43,671 nt of DNA from Chlorobiaceae bacterium (GTDB lineage Bacteria; Bacteroidota; Chlorobiia; Chlorobiales; Chlorobiaceae): the NCBI GenBank assembly GCA_013334975.1, contig JAAXWL010000012.1:1-43671 (forward strand). The letters run 5' to 3'. Below, in pieces: positions 1-7,485 of this stretch. The translations under genes and the position numbers were made by a program. Position 1 is the first letter of the stretch; each line of letters opens with the position of its first letter. Below the pieces are notes generated by a model that saw nothing but the letters and a program-made list of their open reading frames with translations, did not search any database and was not told where the DNA came from.

Positions 1-2
1 GC

Positions 3-1025
3 ACAGCATACAAAAAATGCTTGATAGGCGGAAATAGCTGCCCCGATGCTATCGATTCACACAGTGTGCCACTTGCAGCTTTAGGAAGCATCGCTAATAA
101 TGGACAGGTGTATACGTTTAAAAGTCCAACTCATGACGAACTTGCAGAAATTTACAGTAGTTGCAAATACTACCCCAAACCTTTGGGCATAAAGAAAGCA
201 TCAACATATCATGGATTTTGCCCCAAGCACGATGACTCGATTTTTTCTGAGATTGAGAAATCTGAGATTAAACCCTCTAAGAAACAAGTTTTTTTATTTC
301 ATTTTAGGGCATATTCAAGGCAATTATACCTGAATCTTAATAGCGAGAAAGCACTTAAAGAAATCTATAACGCCAAAAGACCAGATAACCATAAACCGAA
401 AGATGCGTTAGAAACAATTGGCTCCCATTTTCAACCTCAAAGAGATGCCTTTTCAGACCTTACTGAAAATTTCGAGAGTATGAAATATATGATAGATTCG
501 GATACTGTTCCGATATTGAATCATCTTTTTATCAGAATCAACTGTGTCCCAGATATTATGTGTAGTACTCTTTTTGTGCCTATCTATGATATTGAAGGAA
601 AATTCTTGTTACCTCTCTCAAAAGGAAATGAATTGGACTTCTGCCAGGCTATGTCTATTACGATTTCAAAAGATTCTGTTGGGGGTTTTCTACTGTTGGT
701 ATGGGAAGGCAAAGATACTTTAACCAGTGCATTTATGCGGACTTTCATTAAAAGCGGCTATGATTTTAATAGATTGATATCTGTCATCTTTGGCAATACT
801 GAAAACTTTTTCTTCAATAGTCACTGGTGGCAGAGCTTAGATGATGAAAGAAGGGAGATACTGATGTACTTCGCATCTGTAACATTTCTAAGTCAGGTAG
901 ATACTGCAAGGGACCATTTGCAACTAATGTATCATATCCTCATCAGCCACCAAAAGATATACGTCAAATGGCCAATTTTATCAACCGACTACTCTGCAGC
1001 AAGCGACAAGGAATTAAACATATAG
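3..1025 (+). CDS. Hypothetical protein with Cys/His-rich N-terminus, 5' truncated by window edge
   Basis: The reading frame is open to the left edge, so the true start probably lies outside; the first internal start-like codon is a TTG at position 21. The visible part is about 340 residues. Near the N-terminus it has CLIGGNSCPDAIDSHSVP, a Cys-x6-Cys followed by a Ser-His pair, and about 45 residues later GFCPKHD. Spaced Cys and His residues of this kind suggest a zinc-binding, HNH-like fold, but I see no complete HNH motif. The rest is mixed alpha/beta with no signal peptide or membrane segment. I do not recognise a named family. The gene converges on a doc remnant and lies next to a RAYT transposase, so it sits in accessory DNA, and its AT-rich codon use differs from the housekeeping genes at 2.5 kb onward. 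Function unknown. Confidence 0.7.
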   Translation, partial: TAYKKCLIGGNSCPDAIDSHSVPLAALGSIANNGQVYTFKSPTHDELAEIYSSCKYYPKPLGIKKASTYHGFCPKHDDSIFSEIEKSEIKPSKKQVFLFHFRAYSRQLYLNLNSEKALKEIYNAKRPDNHKPKDALETIGSHFQPQRDAFSDLTENFESMKYMIDSDTVPILNHLFIRINCVPDIMCSTLFVPIYDIEGKFLLPLSKGNELDFCQAMSITISKDSVGGFLLLVWEGKDTLTSAFMRTFIKSGYDFNRLISVIFGNTENFFFNSHWWQSLDDERREILMYFASVTFLSQVDTARDHLQLMYHILISHQKIYVKWPILSTDYSAASDKELNI

Positions 1026-1043
1026 ATTCAATCAACCCTCATC

Positions 1044-1202
1044 TCATTTTTTTGCCCACCTCCTCATAAACAGCACAACATCCGTCATTTCAACTTCACT
1101 TCGGGCGACGCCATATACCATTTCAACGAGATCGTCTTCCGGCGCTTCGAAATCGTATCCGTTCAACGCGAGGAAAACGATGGCCGACATTGCGCCAAAC
1201 CC
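1044..1202 (-). pseudogene. 3' remnant of a doc (Fic/Doc death-on-curing) toxin gene
   Basis: Translated on the minus strand, about 52 codons read GFGAMSAIVFLALNGYDFEA, then PEDDLVEMVYGVA and a C-terminal LFMRRWAKK before TGA. This matches the C-terminal helices of Doc toxins, just after the conserved HxFxDGNKRT catalytic loop, which is missing. Homology stops within two bases of the inverted-repeat end of the RAYT cassette (1201), and I find no N-terminal half on the far side at 2411. The gene therefore appears to have been truncated by insertion or recombination at the repeat boundary. No Phd/antitoxin partner is visible. It is almost certainly non-functional. Confidence 0.72.
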
Positions 1203-1250
1203 TGGGAGCGCCATGCTCTAGCTTGGCACATGAAGCCGAAGGCTTCACAT
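1201..1250. repeat. Left inverted-repeat end of the RAYT cassette
   Basis: It consists of CCTGGGAGCGCCAT at 1201-1214 and GGCACATGAAGCCGAAGGCT (continuing TCACAT) at 1225-1250. The second block is itself a hairpin (TGAAGCC/GGCTTCA). Both blocks recur in reverse complement at 2355-2411. Confidence 0.7.
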
Positions 1251-1274
1251 ATTGATCGGCGTCACGAGGCAAAA
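1243..1274 (+). repeat. 30-nt direct repeat, copy 1
   Basis: A block starting CTTCACATATTGATCGGCGT and ending CACGAGGCAA occurs here and again at 1491-1520, both upstream of the transposase gene. It overlaps the palindromic end block at 1225-1250. Confidence 0.65.
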
Positions 1275-1317
1275 CCGAAAAATGGTGATAATATCAATAA
1301 TTAAGAAATATCGAAGA

Positions 1318-1580
1318 GCCAAGCTGGAGCTTGGCGCTCCCAGGCTAAATTCCAGCTTGGCATTGAAGCCGAAGGCTCCACATCTTGTTCGGTATCATGA
1401 AATGGAGCTAAAGGATCGCGGTGAGTTGAATATCAAGATTAAAGAGCCAAGCTGAAGCATGGCGTTCCCAGCGAAGAAAATGCCAGTGGGCTTCACATAT
1501 TGATCGGCGTCACGAGGCAAGCTAATTACATTCAAAGCCAATATATTGAAGATGCCAAGCTGGAGCTTGGCGTTCCCAGG
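1318..1580 (+). repeat. Cluster of REP-like palindromes upstream of the RAYT gene
   Basis: Three copies of the palindrome GCCAAGCTGGAGCTTGGC, each followed by GCTCCCA or GTTCCCA, occur at 1318-1344, 1446-1470 (degenerate, GCTGAAGCATGGC) and 1554-1580. A half copy TTCCAGCTTGGCA lies at 1350-1362. Imperfect hairpins next to a Y1 transposase gene are the hallmark of REP/BIME substrates. The second direct-repeat copy (1491-1520) lies between the second and third palindromes. Apart from these repeats I see no gene between 1203 and 1616. Confidence 0.65.
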
Positions 1581-1616
1581 TAATGGCACTCCCTGCAAAA
1601 AAACACTGCCGACATC

Positions 1617-2225
1617 ATGGAAATCGATGCACATACAGGTTCGTTCAAAGGTTGGCATTCAAGAGGGTATCTGCCGCATTTCGATGCAGGGAAGGTTGTT
1701 CAGTCGGTAACATTTCGTCTGGCCGATTCACTGCCGCAGGAGAAGCTGAAAATTCTCGAAGAGCAGTTGTCCTCGCTACCGAATACCCTTGCCGAGCGTG
1801 AACGAAGAACCTCCATCGAGCAATGGCTTGATGCCGGAATGGGTTGTTGCGTGTTACGGCATCCGGAAATTGCTGAACTGGTGCAGGATACATTGCTCAG
1901 TTTTGATGGTGAGCGTTACCATATCATTGCTTGGTGCATCATGCCGAATCATGTTCACTTTCTTTTGGAACCTATAATTTCCCTTGCTTCCATCGTGAAA
2001 TCATGGAAATCCTGGACGGGAAAGTATGCACGTCTCAGGGCGATGGAACTTGGCGTTGCTGTTCCGGGTCATCGATTCTGGATGAGGGAGTATTGGGATC
2101 GGTTCATACGCAATGAGGAGCATTTTCAGCAGACAATCTGCTATATCCATGAAAACCCGGTTAAGGCAATGCTATGCGCTGCTCCAAAGGATTGGTTGTG
2201 GTCGAGTGCGAGTAAGCACGGGTGA
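1617..2225 (+). CDS. REP-associated tyrosine transposase (RAYT, Y1 HUH superfamily)
   Basis: This 202-residue protein has the RAYT layout: an N-terminal RGYLPHFD and VQSVTFRLADSLP, the metal-binding HUH-type pair in MPNHVHFLLE (H112, H114), FWMREYWDRFIRN, and a catalytic Tyr candidate in CYIHENPVKA (Y176). Enzymes of this family nick and rejoin single-stranded DNA at REP hairpins through a 5'-phosphotyrosine. The gene is full length, with no stop or frameshift, and is flanked by matching REP-like palindromes (1318-1580 and 2263-2290). The ATG at 1617 puts RGYLPHFD close to the N-terminus, as is normal for the family. No passenger gene is present between the repeats. Confidence 0.88.
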   Translation: MEIDAHTGSFKGWHSRGYLPHFDAGKVVQSVTFRLADSLPQEKLKILEEQLSSLPNTLAERERRTSIEQWLDAGMGCCVLRHPEIAELVQDTLLSFDGERYHIIAWCIMPNHVHFLLEPIISLASIVKSWKSWTGKYARLRAMELGVAVPGHRFWMREYWDRFIRNEEHFQQTICYIHENPVKAMLCAAPKDWLWSSASKHG

Positions 2226-2262
2226 AGTATTAGGCCGGGCGCAACGCCCTTGCGAGCGCCAA

Positions 2263-2290
2263 CCATGGGAGCGCCAAGCTCCAGCTTGGC
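2263..2290 (-). repeat. REP-like palindrome downstream of the RAYT gene
   Basis: TGGGAGCGCCAAGCTCCAGC followed by TTGGC is the reverse complement of the upstream REP-like copies. It lies 40 bp after the transposase stop codon, so the gene is bracketed by copies in opposite orientation. Confidence 0.65.
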
Positions 2291-2354
2291 ATCTTCTATT
2301 TTCTCTTTATCGCACGTCTGCCAATGGATGCCACTCAATCATAAAGTTCCAAAA

Positions 2355-2411
2355 GATGTGAAGCCTTCGGCTTCATGTGCCGTCCCGACTCGTCGGGATG
2401 GCGCTCCCAGG
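2355..2411. repeat. Right inverted-repeat end of the RAYT cassette
   Basis: Positions 2355-2381 are the reverse complement of 1225-1250, and 2398-2411 (ATGGCGCTCCCAGG) the reverse complement of 1201-1214. Between them is a small separate hairpin, CGTCCCGACTCGTCGGGATG, at 2381-2400, which is absent from the left end. Confidence 0.7.
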
Positions 2412-2506
2412 TAACGGCCCACCGCTGATTTTAATCCTTACGTTTCTTTTGTTTTGCCTATCTTGCCCCTTGCGAAAACATGAATAACGAAGACGCCACA
2501 CCGAAC

Positions 2507-3220
2507 ATGAGACTTGCCGTCAATATTGACCATATAGCAACCCTGCGCAACGCACGAAACGAGGGGCACCCCGACCCAGTCGAGGCCGCCCTGCTTGCCG
2601 AACGAAGCGGAGCCGCAGGCATCGTCTGCCATCTGCGCGAAGACCGCCGCCATATCAAGGATAACGACCTCGCCCGTTTGAGGGAGGCGATTACCACCAA
2701 GCTCGATCTCGAAATGGCCATGACCGACGAGATGCAGCGCGTCGCCCTCTCGGTCAAACCCGAGCTGGTCACGCTCGTGCCCGAAAAGCGCGAAGAGCTG
2801 ACCACCGAGGGCGGATTCGCCATACAGAAATACTTCTCCCACCTCGCCGGATTCATCAAACCACTGCGGGACAAGGAGATCGGCGTCAGCATCTTCATCG
2901 AACCGGAGGAGGAGTCGATTGCGCTTGCCGCTGAAGCCGGGGCGAACATCGTCGAGTTTCACACCGGCACTTACTCGCTCCGCACCGGTGAGTCAGAAAT
3001 TGCGTTTGAACTTGAGCGCATCCGCTCGGCGGCGCGCATCGCACGCGAGGCGGGGCTGACCGTGGTCGCCGGCCATGGCCTGAGCGTGCTGAACATCGCG
3101 CCTTTCCGTGAGCTGCACGACATCGAAGAGGTGAGCATCGGCCACGCCATCATTTCACGCGCCGTACTGATTGGCCTGCCGACGGCTATCAGGGAAATCA
3201 TTGACCTCATTCGTCGATAA
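2507..3220 (+). CDS. pdxJ: Pyridoxine 5'-phosphate synthase
   Basis: PdxJ condenses 1-deoxyxylulose 5-phosphate with 3-amino-2-oxopropyl phosphate to make pyridoxine 5'-phosphate, the last ring-forming step of DXP-dependent vitamin B6 synthesis in the cytosol. The protein begins [17 protein letters not shown], the standard PdxJ N-terminus with its phosphate-binding residues. It also contains HLREDRRHI, the active-site region [13 protein letters not shown], and near the C-terminus [11 protein letters not shown]. From this ATG it is 237 residues, the usual family length. An in-frame ATG at 2480 would add nine residues not normally found in the family. Neither start has a clear Shine-Dalgarno site. 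rdgB follows after 5 bp, so the genes are probably co-transcribed. Confidence 0.95.
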   Translation: MRLAVNIDHIATLRNARNEGHPDPVEAALLAERSGAAGIVCHLREDRRHIKDNDLARLREAITTKLDLEMAMTDEMQRVALSVKPELVTLVPEKREELTTEGGFAIQKYFSHLAGFIKPLRDKEIGVSIFIEPEEESIALAAEAGANIVEFHTGTYSLRTGESEIAFELERIRSAARIAREAGLTVVAGHGLSVLNIAPFRELHDIEEVSIGHAIISRAVLIGLPTAIREIIDLIRR

Positions 3221-3225
3221 GAGCT

Positions 3226-3906
3226 ATGGTGTCACGACACCCGGAAATCACGATTGTCCTGGCTACCGGCAACAAGGACAAGGTTCGAGAGCTGAAACCC
3301 GTGCTCGAAGGGCTCGCCTCCGGCATCACCGTGCGTTCTCTCCGTGACCTCGGACTTGTCATCGACGTCGAAGAGACCGAAACGACCCTGGAAGGCAACG
3401 CCCGGCTCAAAGCCGACGCCATTTTCGATGTGGTGGAGTCGCAGCTGGAGTGGTTCATCGCCCTGGCCGACGATACCGGACTCGAAGTCAAAGCCCTCGA
3501 CGGTGCGCCAGGCGTCTTCTCCGCCCGTTACGCACCCGTCCCAGAAGGCACCATACGCACCTATGAAGACAACGTGCGCCACCTTCTGGAGCAAATGAAC
3601 GGCAAAAGCGACCGCGCGGCTAGCTTCAGAACCGTCATCGCCATGAAAGGACGCCTGCCGGCGCAGGATGGAACCGCCATGCCGGTTGAAGAAACGACCG
3701 AGGGGCATATCGATGGCACCATCACCATTGAACCGCAGGGTAACGGAGGGTTCGGTTACGATCCGGTCTTCGTCCCGGAGAAAATAGCACGAACCTTCGC
3801 CCAGCTAAGCATTGATGAGAAAAACAGCATCAGCCACCGGGGCCGGGCAGTGCAGGCCGCCGCAGAACACATTCACGAGATACTTGCTCAAAACGGAATC
3901 CAGTAA
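3226..3906 (+). CDS. rdgB: XTP/dITP (Ham1/RdgB) pyrophosphatase
   Basis: This enzyme hydrolyses non-canonical purine triphosphates (dITP, XTP, dHAPTP) to monophosphates plus pyrophosphate, keeping deaminated bases out of nucleic acid. Family motifs are all present: IVLATGNKDKVREL at the N-terminus, FIALADDTGLEVKALDGAPG with the metal-binding acidic residues, GVFSARYA, GNGGFGYDPVFVPE, and near the end SHRGRAV. Its 226 residues are slightly longer than the usual 190-200 because of a short insertion around residues 140-165 and a short N-terminal extension. It starts 5 bp after pdxJ and ends 18 bp before uppP, which supports a pdxJ-rdgB-uppP transcript. Confidence 0.95.
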   Translation: MVSRHPEITIVLATGNKDKVRELKPVLEGLASGITVRSLRDLGLVIDVEETETTLEGNARLKADAIFDVVESQLEWFIALADDTGLEVKALDGAPGVFSARYAPVPEGTIRTYEDNVRHLLEQMNGKSDRAASFRTVIAMKGRLPAQDGTAMPVEETTEGHIDGTITIEPQGNGGFGYDPVFVPEKIARTFAQLSIDEKNSISHRGRAVQAAAEHIHEILAQNGIQ

Positions 3907-3924
3907 CCGAACCTATAACCGCTC

Positions 3925-4773
3925 ATGAACCTCTTCCAGGCAATCATCCTCGGCATCGTACAGGGACTTACCGAATTCCTGCCCATCAGCAGCTCGGCCC
4001 ATCTCAGGATCGTTCCGGCTTTCATGGGCATGGAGGATCCCGGAGCCGCATTCACTGCCATCATCCAGATCGGCACGCTTCTGGCCGTCATGATCTATTT
4101 CCGCAAAGAGATCATCTCAATCAGCGGCGCGGTTATCTCGGGCCTCATCATAGGCAAGCCGCTTGGATCAAATGAGGCCAGAACCGGCTGGATGATCGCC
4201 GCCGGCACTGTGCCGATCGTCGTTTTCGGCCTGCTCTTCAAACACCAGATTGAAACCACCTTGCGGTCGCTCTATGTCATCTCCGCCTCGATGATCGGGC
4301 TGGCGATCGTGCTCTCCATCGCCGAGTGGCACACCCGATCACGCGCCCTGGACGGGCAACACGGTAAAACGATCAGCGAAGTTGGCTGGTTGGATGCGAT
4401 CATCATCGGTCTTGCCCAGGCACTGGCGCTCATTCCTGGCGCTTCACGCTCCGGAGTGACCATCACCGGCGGCCTTTTCAGAAACCTCGACCGTGAAACC
4501 GCAGCACGTTTCTCCTTTCTGCTCTCACTCCCTTCGGTGTTCGCCGCCGGTATGCTCGAGCTCTACGACATCCGTCATGATCTCCTGACCTCGACCGACA
4601 ACATGGTCAATCTTGCCGTCGCAACCATTGCCGCCTTCATTTTCGGTTACCTCTCCATCGCTTTCCTGCTGAACTACCTCAGAAAGCACACGACCATGAT
4701 TTTCATCGTCTACCGCCTGCTCCTCGGTGTGAGCCTCATCGTCATGCTCTCGACCGGCTCGCTGAAGCCCTGA
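3925..4773 (+). CDS. uppP: Undecaprenyl-diphosphate phosphatase (UppP/BacA)
   Basis: UppP dephosphorylates undecaprenyl diphosphate in the inner membrane, regenerating the lipid carrier for peptidoglycan and surface polysaccharides. The 282-residue protein is strongly hydrophobic with about eight membrane segments. It has the two catalytic signatures: GLTEFLPISSSAH near residue 15 and IPGASRSGVT near residue 175, containing the key Glu, Ser and Arg. Length is normal. It follows rdgB by 18 bp. No clear terminator follows, and the 179-bp gap to the next gene has an AT-rich stretch near 4864-4935 that could hold a promoter. Confidence 0.95.
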   Translation: MNLFQAIILGIVQGLTEFLPISSSAHLRIVPAFMGMEDPGAAFTAIIQIGTLLAVMIYFRKEIISISGAVISGLIIGKPLGSNEARTGWMIAAGTVPIVVFGLLFKHQIETTLRSLYVISASMIGLAIVLSIAEWHTRSRALDGQHGKTISEVGWLDAIIIGLAQALALIPGASRSGVTITGGLFRNLDRETAARFSFLLSLPSVFAAGMLELYDIRHDLLTSTDNMVNLAVATIAAFIFGYLSIAFLLNYLRKHTTMIFIVYRLLLGVSLIVMLSTGSLKP

Positions 4774-4952
4774 TGCCTGGAACAGGGTCATGGGGACTGG
4801 GAACCGGGTTTTCCCTCACTCCTATTACCCATTACCCACACTTCTTCCTGCAACTTTCAGCCATAAAAAATTATTTTCAATTCTGTGAACAGGGCGAGAA
4901 AATTTATTATATAGTGGGAATTGAAAAAAAACGCTAAACCAAACCTTGGGCC

Positions 4953-5819
4953 ATGCCATACAGCTCGTCAGGTGTAGGGCATAATGGCTTTGATAAAGCA
5001 GATTTACACATACACACCAAATGTTCGGACGGTCTTTTCACACCCGAAGAGATTGTGCGCAAGGCGGTTCATGCCGGACTGAAAGCCATCAGTATCACCG
5101 ATCATGACACCGTCAAGGGTATAGACCAAGCAAAGCCATTAGCACTCGATTCAGGTCTTGAGCTTATTGCCGGTGTAGAAATGAGCTCGGCCTACAAAGG
5201 ATATGACATCCATATCCTCGGATATTTTTTCGACTATCAGCAATCCGGGCTGAAAAGTTACCTGGACCACTGCCGCCTGCTGCGCACCGAAAGAGCTGAA
5301 CGGATGGTCCAGAAACTGGCAAAAATGGGCGTCAGGATCGAGATCGAACAGATCATCATGAAAGCCCAGAACGGCAGTGTGGGGCGTCCGCATATCGCAG
5401 CGGTACTCCAGGACGGAGGCTTTGTCAAAAGTTTCAGTGAAGCATTCAGCAAGTATCTCGGTTCGCACAGCCCGGCATACGTTAAAAGCATCGAAACGCA
5501 TCCTGCCGAGGTCATCCGTCTGATCAACGAAGCCGGAGGGCTTTCGTTTCTGGCCCATCCGGCGCAGAACATACCCGATGAAATTCTCCGGCAGCTCATC
5601 TCGTTCGGACTTGACGGTCTGGAGATCATTCATCCATCACATGACCAATACCGCCAGAACTATTACCGGGAAATCGCCAACGAATACTTCATGCTCTTCT
5701 CCGGAGGCTCCGACTACCACGGTCTGAAGGATCACGAAGACCATTTCGGACAGATATGGATACCCTATGAGTGGGTAACCAAAATGAAAAGCCGGCTTTT
5801 TCCGGTTGTAAAGGATTGA
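4953..5819 (+). CDS. PHP-domain phosphoesterase (RNase AM/YciV-like)
   Basis: The polymerase-and-histidinol-phosphatase domain fills most of the 288 residues. Metal ligands are visible: the HxH of KADLHIHTKCSDG (H19, H21), ISITDHDTVKG, the Glu in LIAGVEMS, the C-terminal LAHPA, and GGSDYHG. This arrangement is typical of YciV-type proteins, characterised as 5'-3' exonucleases on short RNA and 3',5'-nucleoside bisphosphate phosphatases. Substrate here is inferred from the family only. The gene stands alone, with 179 bp upstream and 109 bp to the Mla gene set. An ATG eight codons downstream of the chosen start is not available, so the N-terminal extension before KADLH is retained. Confidence 0.85.
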   Translation: MPYSSSGVGHNGFDKADLHIHTKCSDGLFTPEEIVRKAVHAGLKAISITDHDTVKGIDQAKPLALDSGLELIAGVEMSSAYKGYDIHILGYFFDYQQSGLKSYLDHCRLLRTERAERMVQKLAKMGVRIEIEQIIMKAQNGSVGRPHIAAVLQDGGFVKSFSEAFSKYLGSHSPAYVKSIETHPAEVIRLINEAGGLSFLAHPAQNIPDEILRQLISFGLDGLEIIHPSHDQYRQNYYREIANEYFMLFSGGSDYHGLKDHEDHFGQIWIPYEWVTKMKSRLFPVVKD

Positions 5820-5928
5820 TATTTTTTACCTATTCCCTGAAGAATCGCTCTGGTTTTGCTATACTTGCACCAGTAATAAAACACCTCGATCAGACCGGTA
5901 CCGATTTATATGAACAGAAACGTTAGCC

Positions 5929-6726
5929 ATGCCCCTGATGCTCTCCGGTGACATCGTGGAGAGGAACATACTCCGCCTGAAAGAGTTCTTCCTGACGATG
6001 CAGGATTTTTTCCTCTTCGCACTCAGGGCTTTCGCGACTCTGCCAAAGGCAAAGAGATACTGGCGTGATGTGCTCGACCAGGCGCTCATCTGCGGCGTCG
6101 AGTCGATCCCGATCGTGCTGGTCAGCTCGATCTCCATTGGAGCACTGATGTCAATGGAGGTGGGTAACCTGCTCGAAGAGTTCGGAGCGAAAACCATGCT
6201 TGGCCGATCCACCTCCAACGCTGTGCTCAGGGAACTCGGCCCGCTGCTGATGGGCCTGATGCTCTCGGCCAGGTACGGATCCAGAAACGGCGCAGAACTC
6301 GGAGCCATGCAGATTTCCGAACAGATCGACGCCCTGCGTGCCTTCGGCACCGACCCCATCGCCAAACTCGTCATGCCGCGTCTCTTGGCCGCCCTCATGA
6401 TGTTCGTTCCGCTGGTAGCCCTTTCCGATTTCGCCGGCCTCGAAACCGCAGCCCTCGTTGCCCAACACTATCACAAGATCGATCCCGGCATTTTCTGGAA
6501 TTCGATCTACCCAAGGCTTGTGCCCAAGGATTTCGTCGTCACCTTCCTCAAGGCTCCTGTTTTCGCCATTCTCATCACATTAGTCAGTTGTTTCAACGGA
6601 TTCTCGGCCCGAGGAGGCACCTCCGGCGTTGGAGAATCAACCATCAAGGGAATCGTGGTATCTTCCGGTCTGGTTCTCGTCGCCAACTTCTACGTCTCGA
6701 AGATCGTGCTCGACATCATGCACTGA
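5929..6726 (+). CDS. mlaE: MlaE-family ABC transporter permease
   Basis: MlaE is the inner-membrane permease of MCE-type lipid transport, which in proteobacteria moves phospholipids between inner and outer membranes. The 265-residue protein has the family's permease core: SISIGALMSMEVGNLLEEFG, then LRELGPLLMGLMLSAR, GSRNGAELGAM and ALRAFGTDPIAKLVMPR, plus five or so hydrophobic segments. mlaF starts 1 nt after its stop codon and mlaD follows, giving the conserved permease-ATPase-MCE order. No mlaB or mlaC gene is nearby, a common situation outside proteobacteria. A role in outer-membrane lipid homeostasis is inferred from the family. Confidence 0.92.
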   Translation: MPLMLSGDIVERNILRLKEFFLTMQDFFLFALRAFATLPKAKRYWRDVLDQALICGVESIPIVLVSSISIGALMSMEVGNLLEEFGAKTMLGRSTSNAVLRELGPLLMGLMLSARYGSRNGAELGAMQISEQIDALRAFGTDPIAKLVMPRLLAALMMFVPLVALSDFAGLETAALVAQHYHKIDPGIFWNSIYPRLVPKDFVVTFLKAPVFAILITLVSCFNGFSARGGTSGVGESTIKGIVVSSGLVLVANFYVSKIVLDIMH

Positions 6727-6727
6727 A

Positions 6728-7462
6728 ATGATTGAACTCAGAAACGTTACACTCAAATACGGCGAAAAGCTGATTCTCGACAAGGTCTCGATGACCGTGA
6801 GGGACAACACCATCAAGGCGGTGCTCGGTCCCAGCGGCGTCGGCAAAAGCACCATCATCAAGCTCATGCTCGGCCTCATCAAGCCCAACAGCGGCCAGGT
6901 ACTCGTCGATAGTGTTGATATAACGCATCTCAAGGAGACCGACCTCTACCCGATCAGGCGCAAGATGGGCATCGTCTTCCAGGGTAACGCCTTGTTCGAC
7001 TCCATGACCATCAGCCAGAACATGAGCTTCTTCCTGCGCGAGAACATGCAGCTCCCCGATGACGAAATCGAGCGCCGAGTTGCTGAACAGATACGGTTCG
7101 CAGGATTGGAAGGCTACGAAGACCAGCTACCTGAAAACCTGAGCGGCGGCATGAAAAAGCGCGTGGCTATCGGAAGAGCGCTCATCTTCAACCCCAAGAC
7201 GATCCTTTTCGATGAACCGACGGCCGGCCTGGACCCGGTCAGCTCGCGGAAGATTCTCCACATCATCACATCGCTGAAAAAAAGCAACAACCTCGGCGCG
7301 GTCTTTGTTACGCACATCATCGACGACGTCTTCGCCATTGCTGATGAAGTAGCCGTCCTGTACCAGGGCAAAATCATCTTCGACGGCCCTGCTGACAAGT
7401 TACATGAATCGGATCACCCATTCATATGCTCGATCCTGTCGGACAAGATCCTCGAAATTTAA
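6728..7462 (+). CDS. mlaF: MlaF-family ABC transporter ATP-binding protein
   Basis: This is the ATPase of the MCE lipid transporter. From the ATG at 6728 it is 244 residues and starts MIELRNVTLKYGEKLI, normal for the family. It has Walker A GPSGVGKST (residues 34-42), a Q-loop in GIVFQGNALFDSM, the signature LSGGMKKRVAIGRAL typical of MlaF rather than LSGGQ, Walker B TILFDEPTAGLDPVSS and the H-loop in VFVTHII. The frame is open further upstream into mlaE, but that extension is only an overlap of frames. It starts 1 nt after the mlaE stop, so translation is probably coupled. Confidence 0.93.
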   Translation: MIELRNVTLKYGEKLILDKVSMTVRDNTIKAVLGPSGVGKSTIIKLMLGLIKPNSGQVLVDSVDITHLKETDLYPIRRKMGIVFQGNALFDSMTISQNMSFFLRENMQLPDDEIERRVAEQIRFAGLEGYEDQLPENLSGGMKKRVAIGRALIFNPKTILFDEPTAGLDPVSSRKILHIITSLKKSNNLGAVFVTHIIDDVFAIADEVAVLYQGKIIFDGPADKLHESDHPFICSILSDKILEI

Positions 7463-7485
7463 TATCCCAACACCCCTCACACTGT

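Larger units (their letters stand above)
1201..2411 (+). mobile_element. RAYT cassette bounded by inverted repeats
   Basis: A Y1-transposase gene (1617-2225) lies between complementary end sequences. The left end begins CCTGGGAGCGCCAT (1201-1214) and continues to a 26-nt palindromic block at 1225-1250. The right end carries the reverse complements of both blocks at 2355-2381 and 2398-2411. REP-like palindromes lie on both sides of the gene. The unit abuts a truncated doc gene. REP-associated tyrosine transposases are usually domesticated single-copy genes flanked by REPs, so this may be a resident RAYT/REP locus rather than an actively moving IS. Confidence 0.6.

Noticed and set aside
1-2411. 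Prophage or integrative element end
   Set aside because: No integrase, attachment duplication or phage structural gene is seen. The tRNA-Ala gene at 25305 also has no duplicated 3' end nearby.
4774-4952. Small RNA or riboswitch before the PHP gene
   Set aside because: The gap contains AT-rich sequence and a short ATTACCC duplication, but no conserved structured element that I can recognise.
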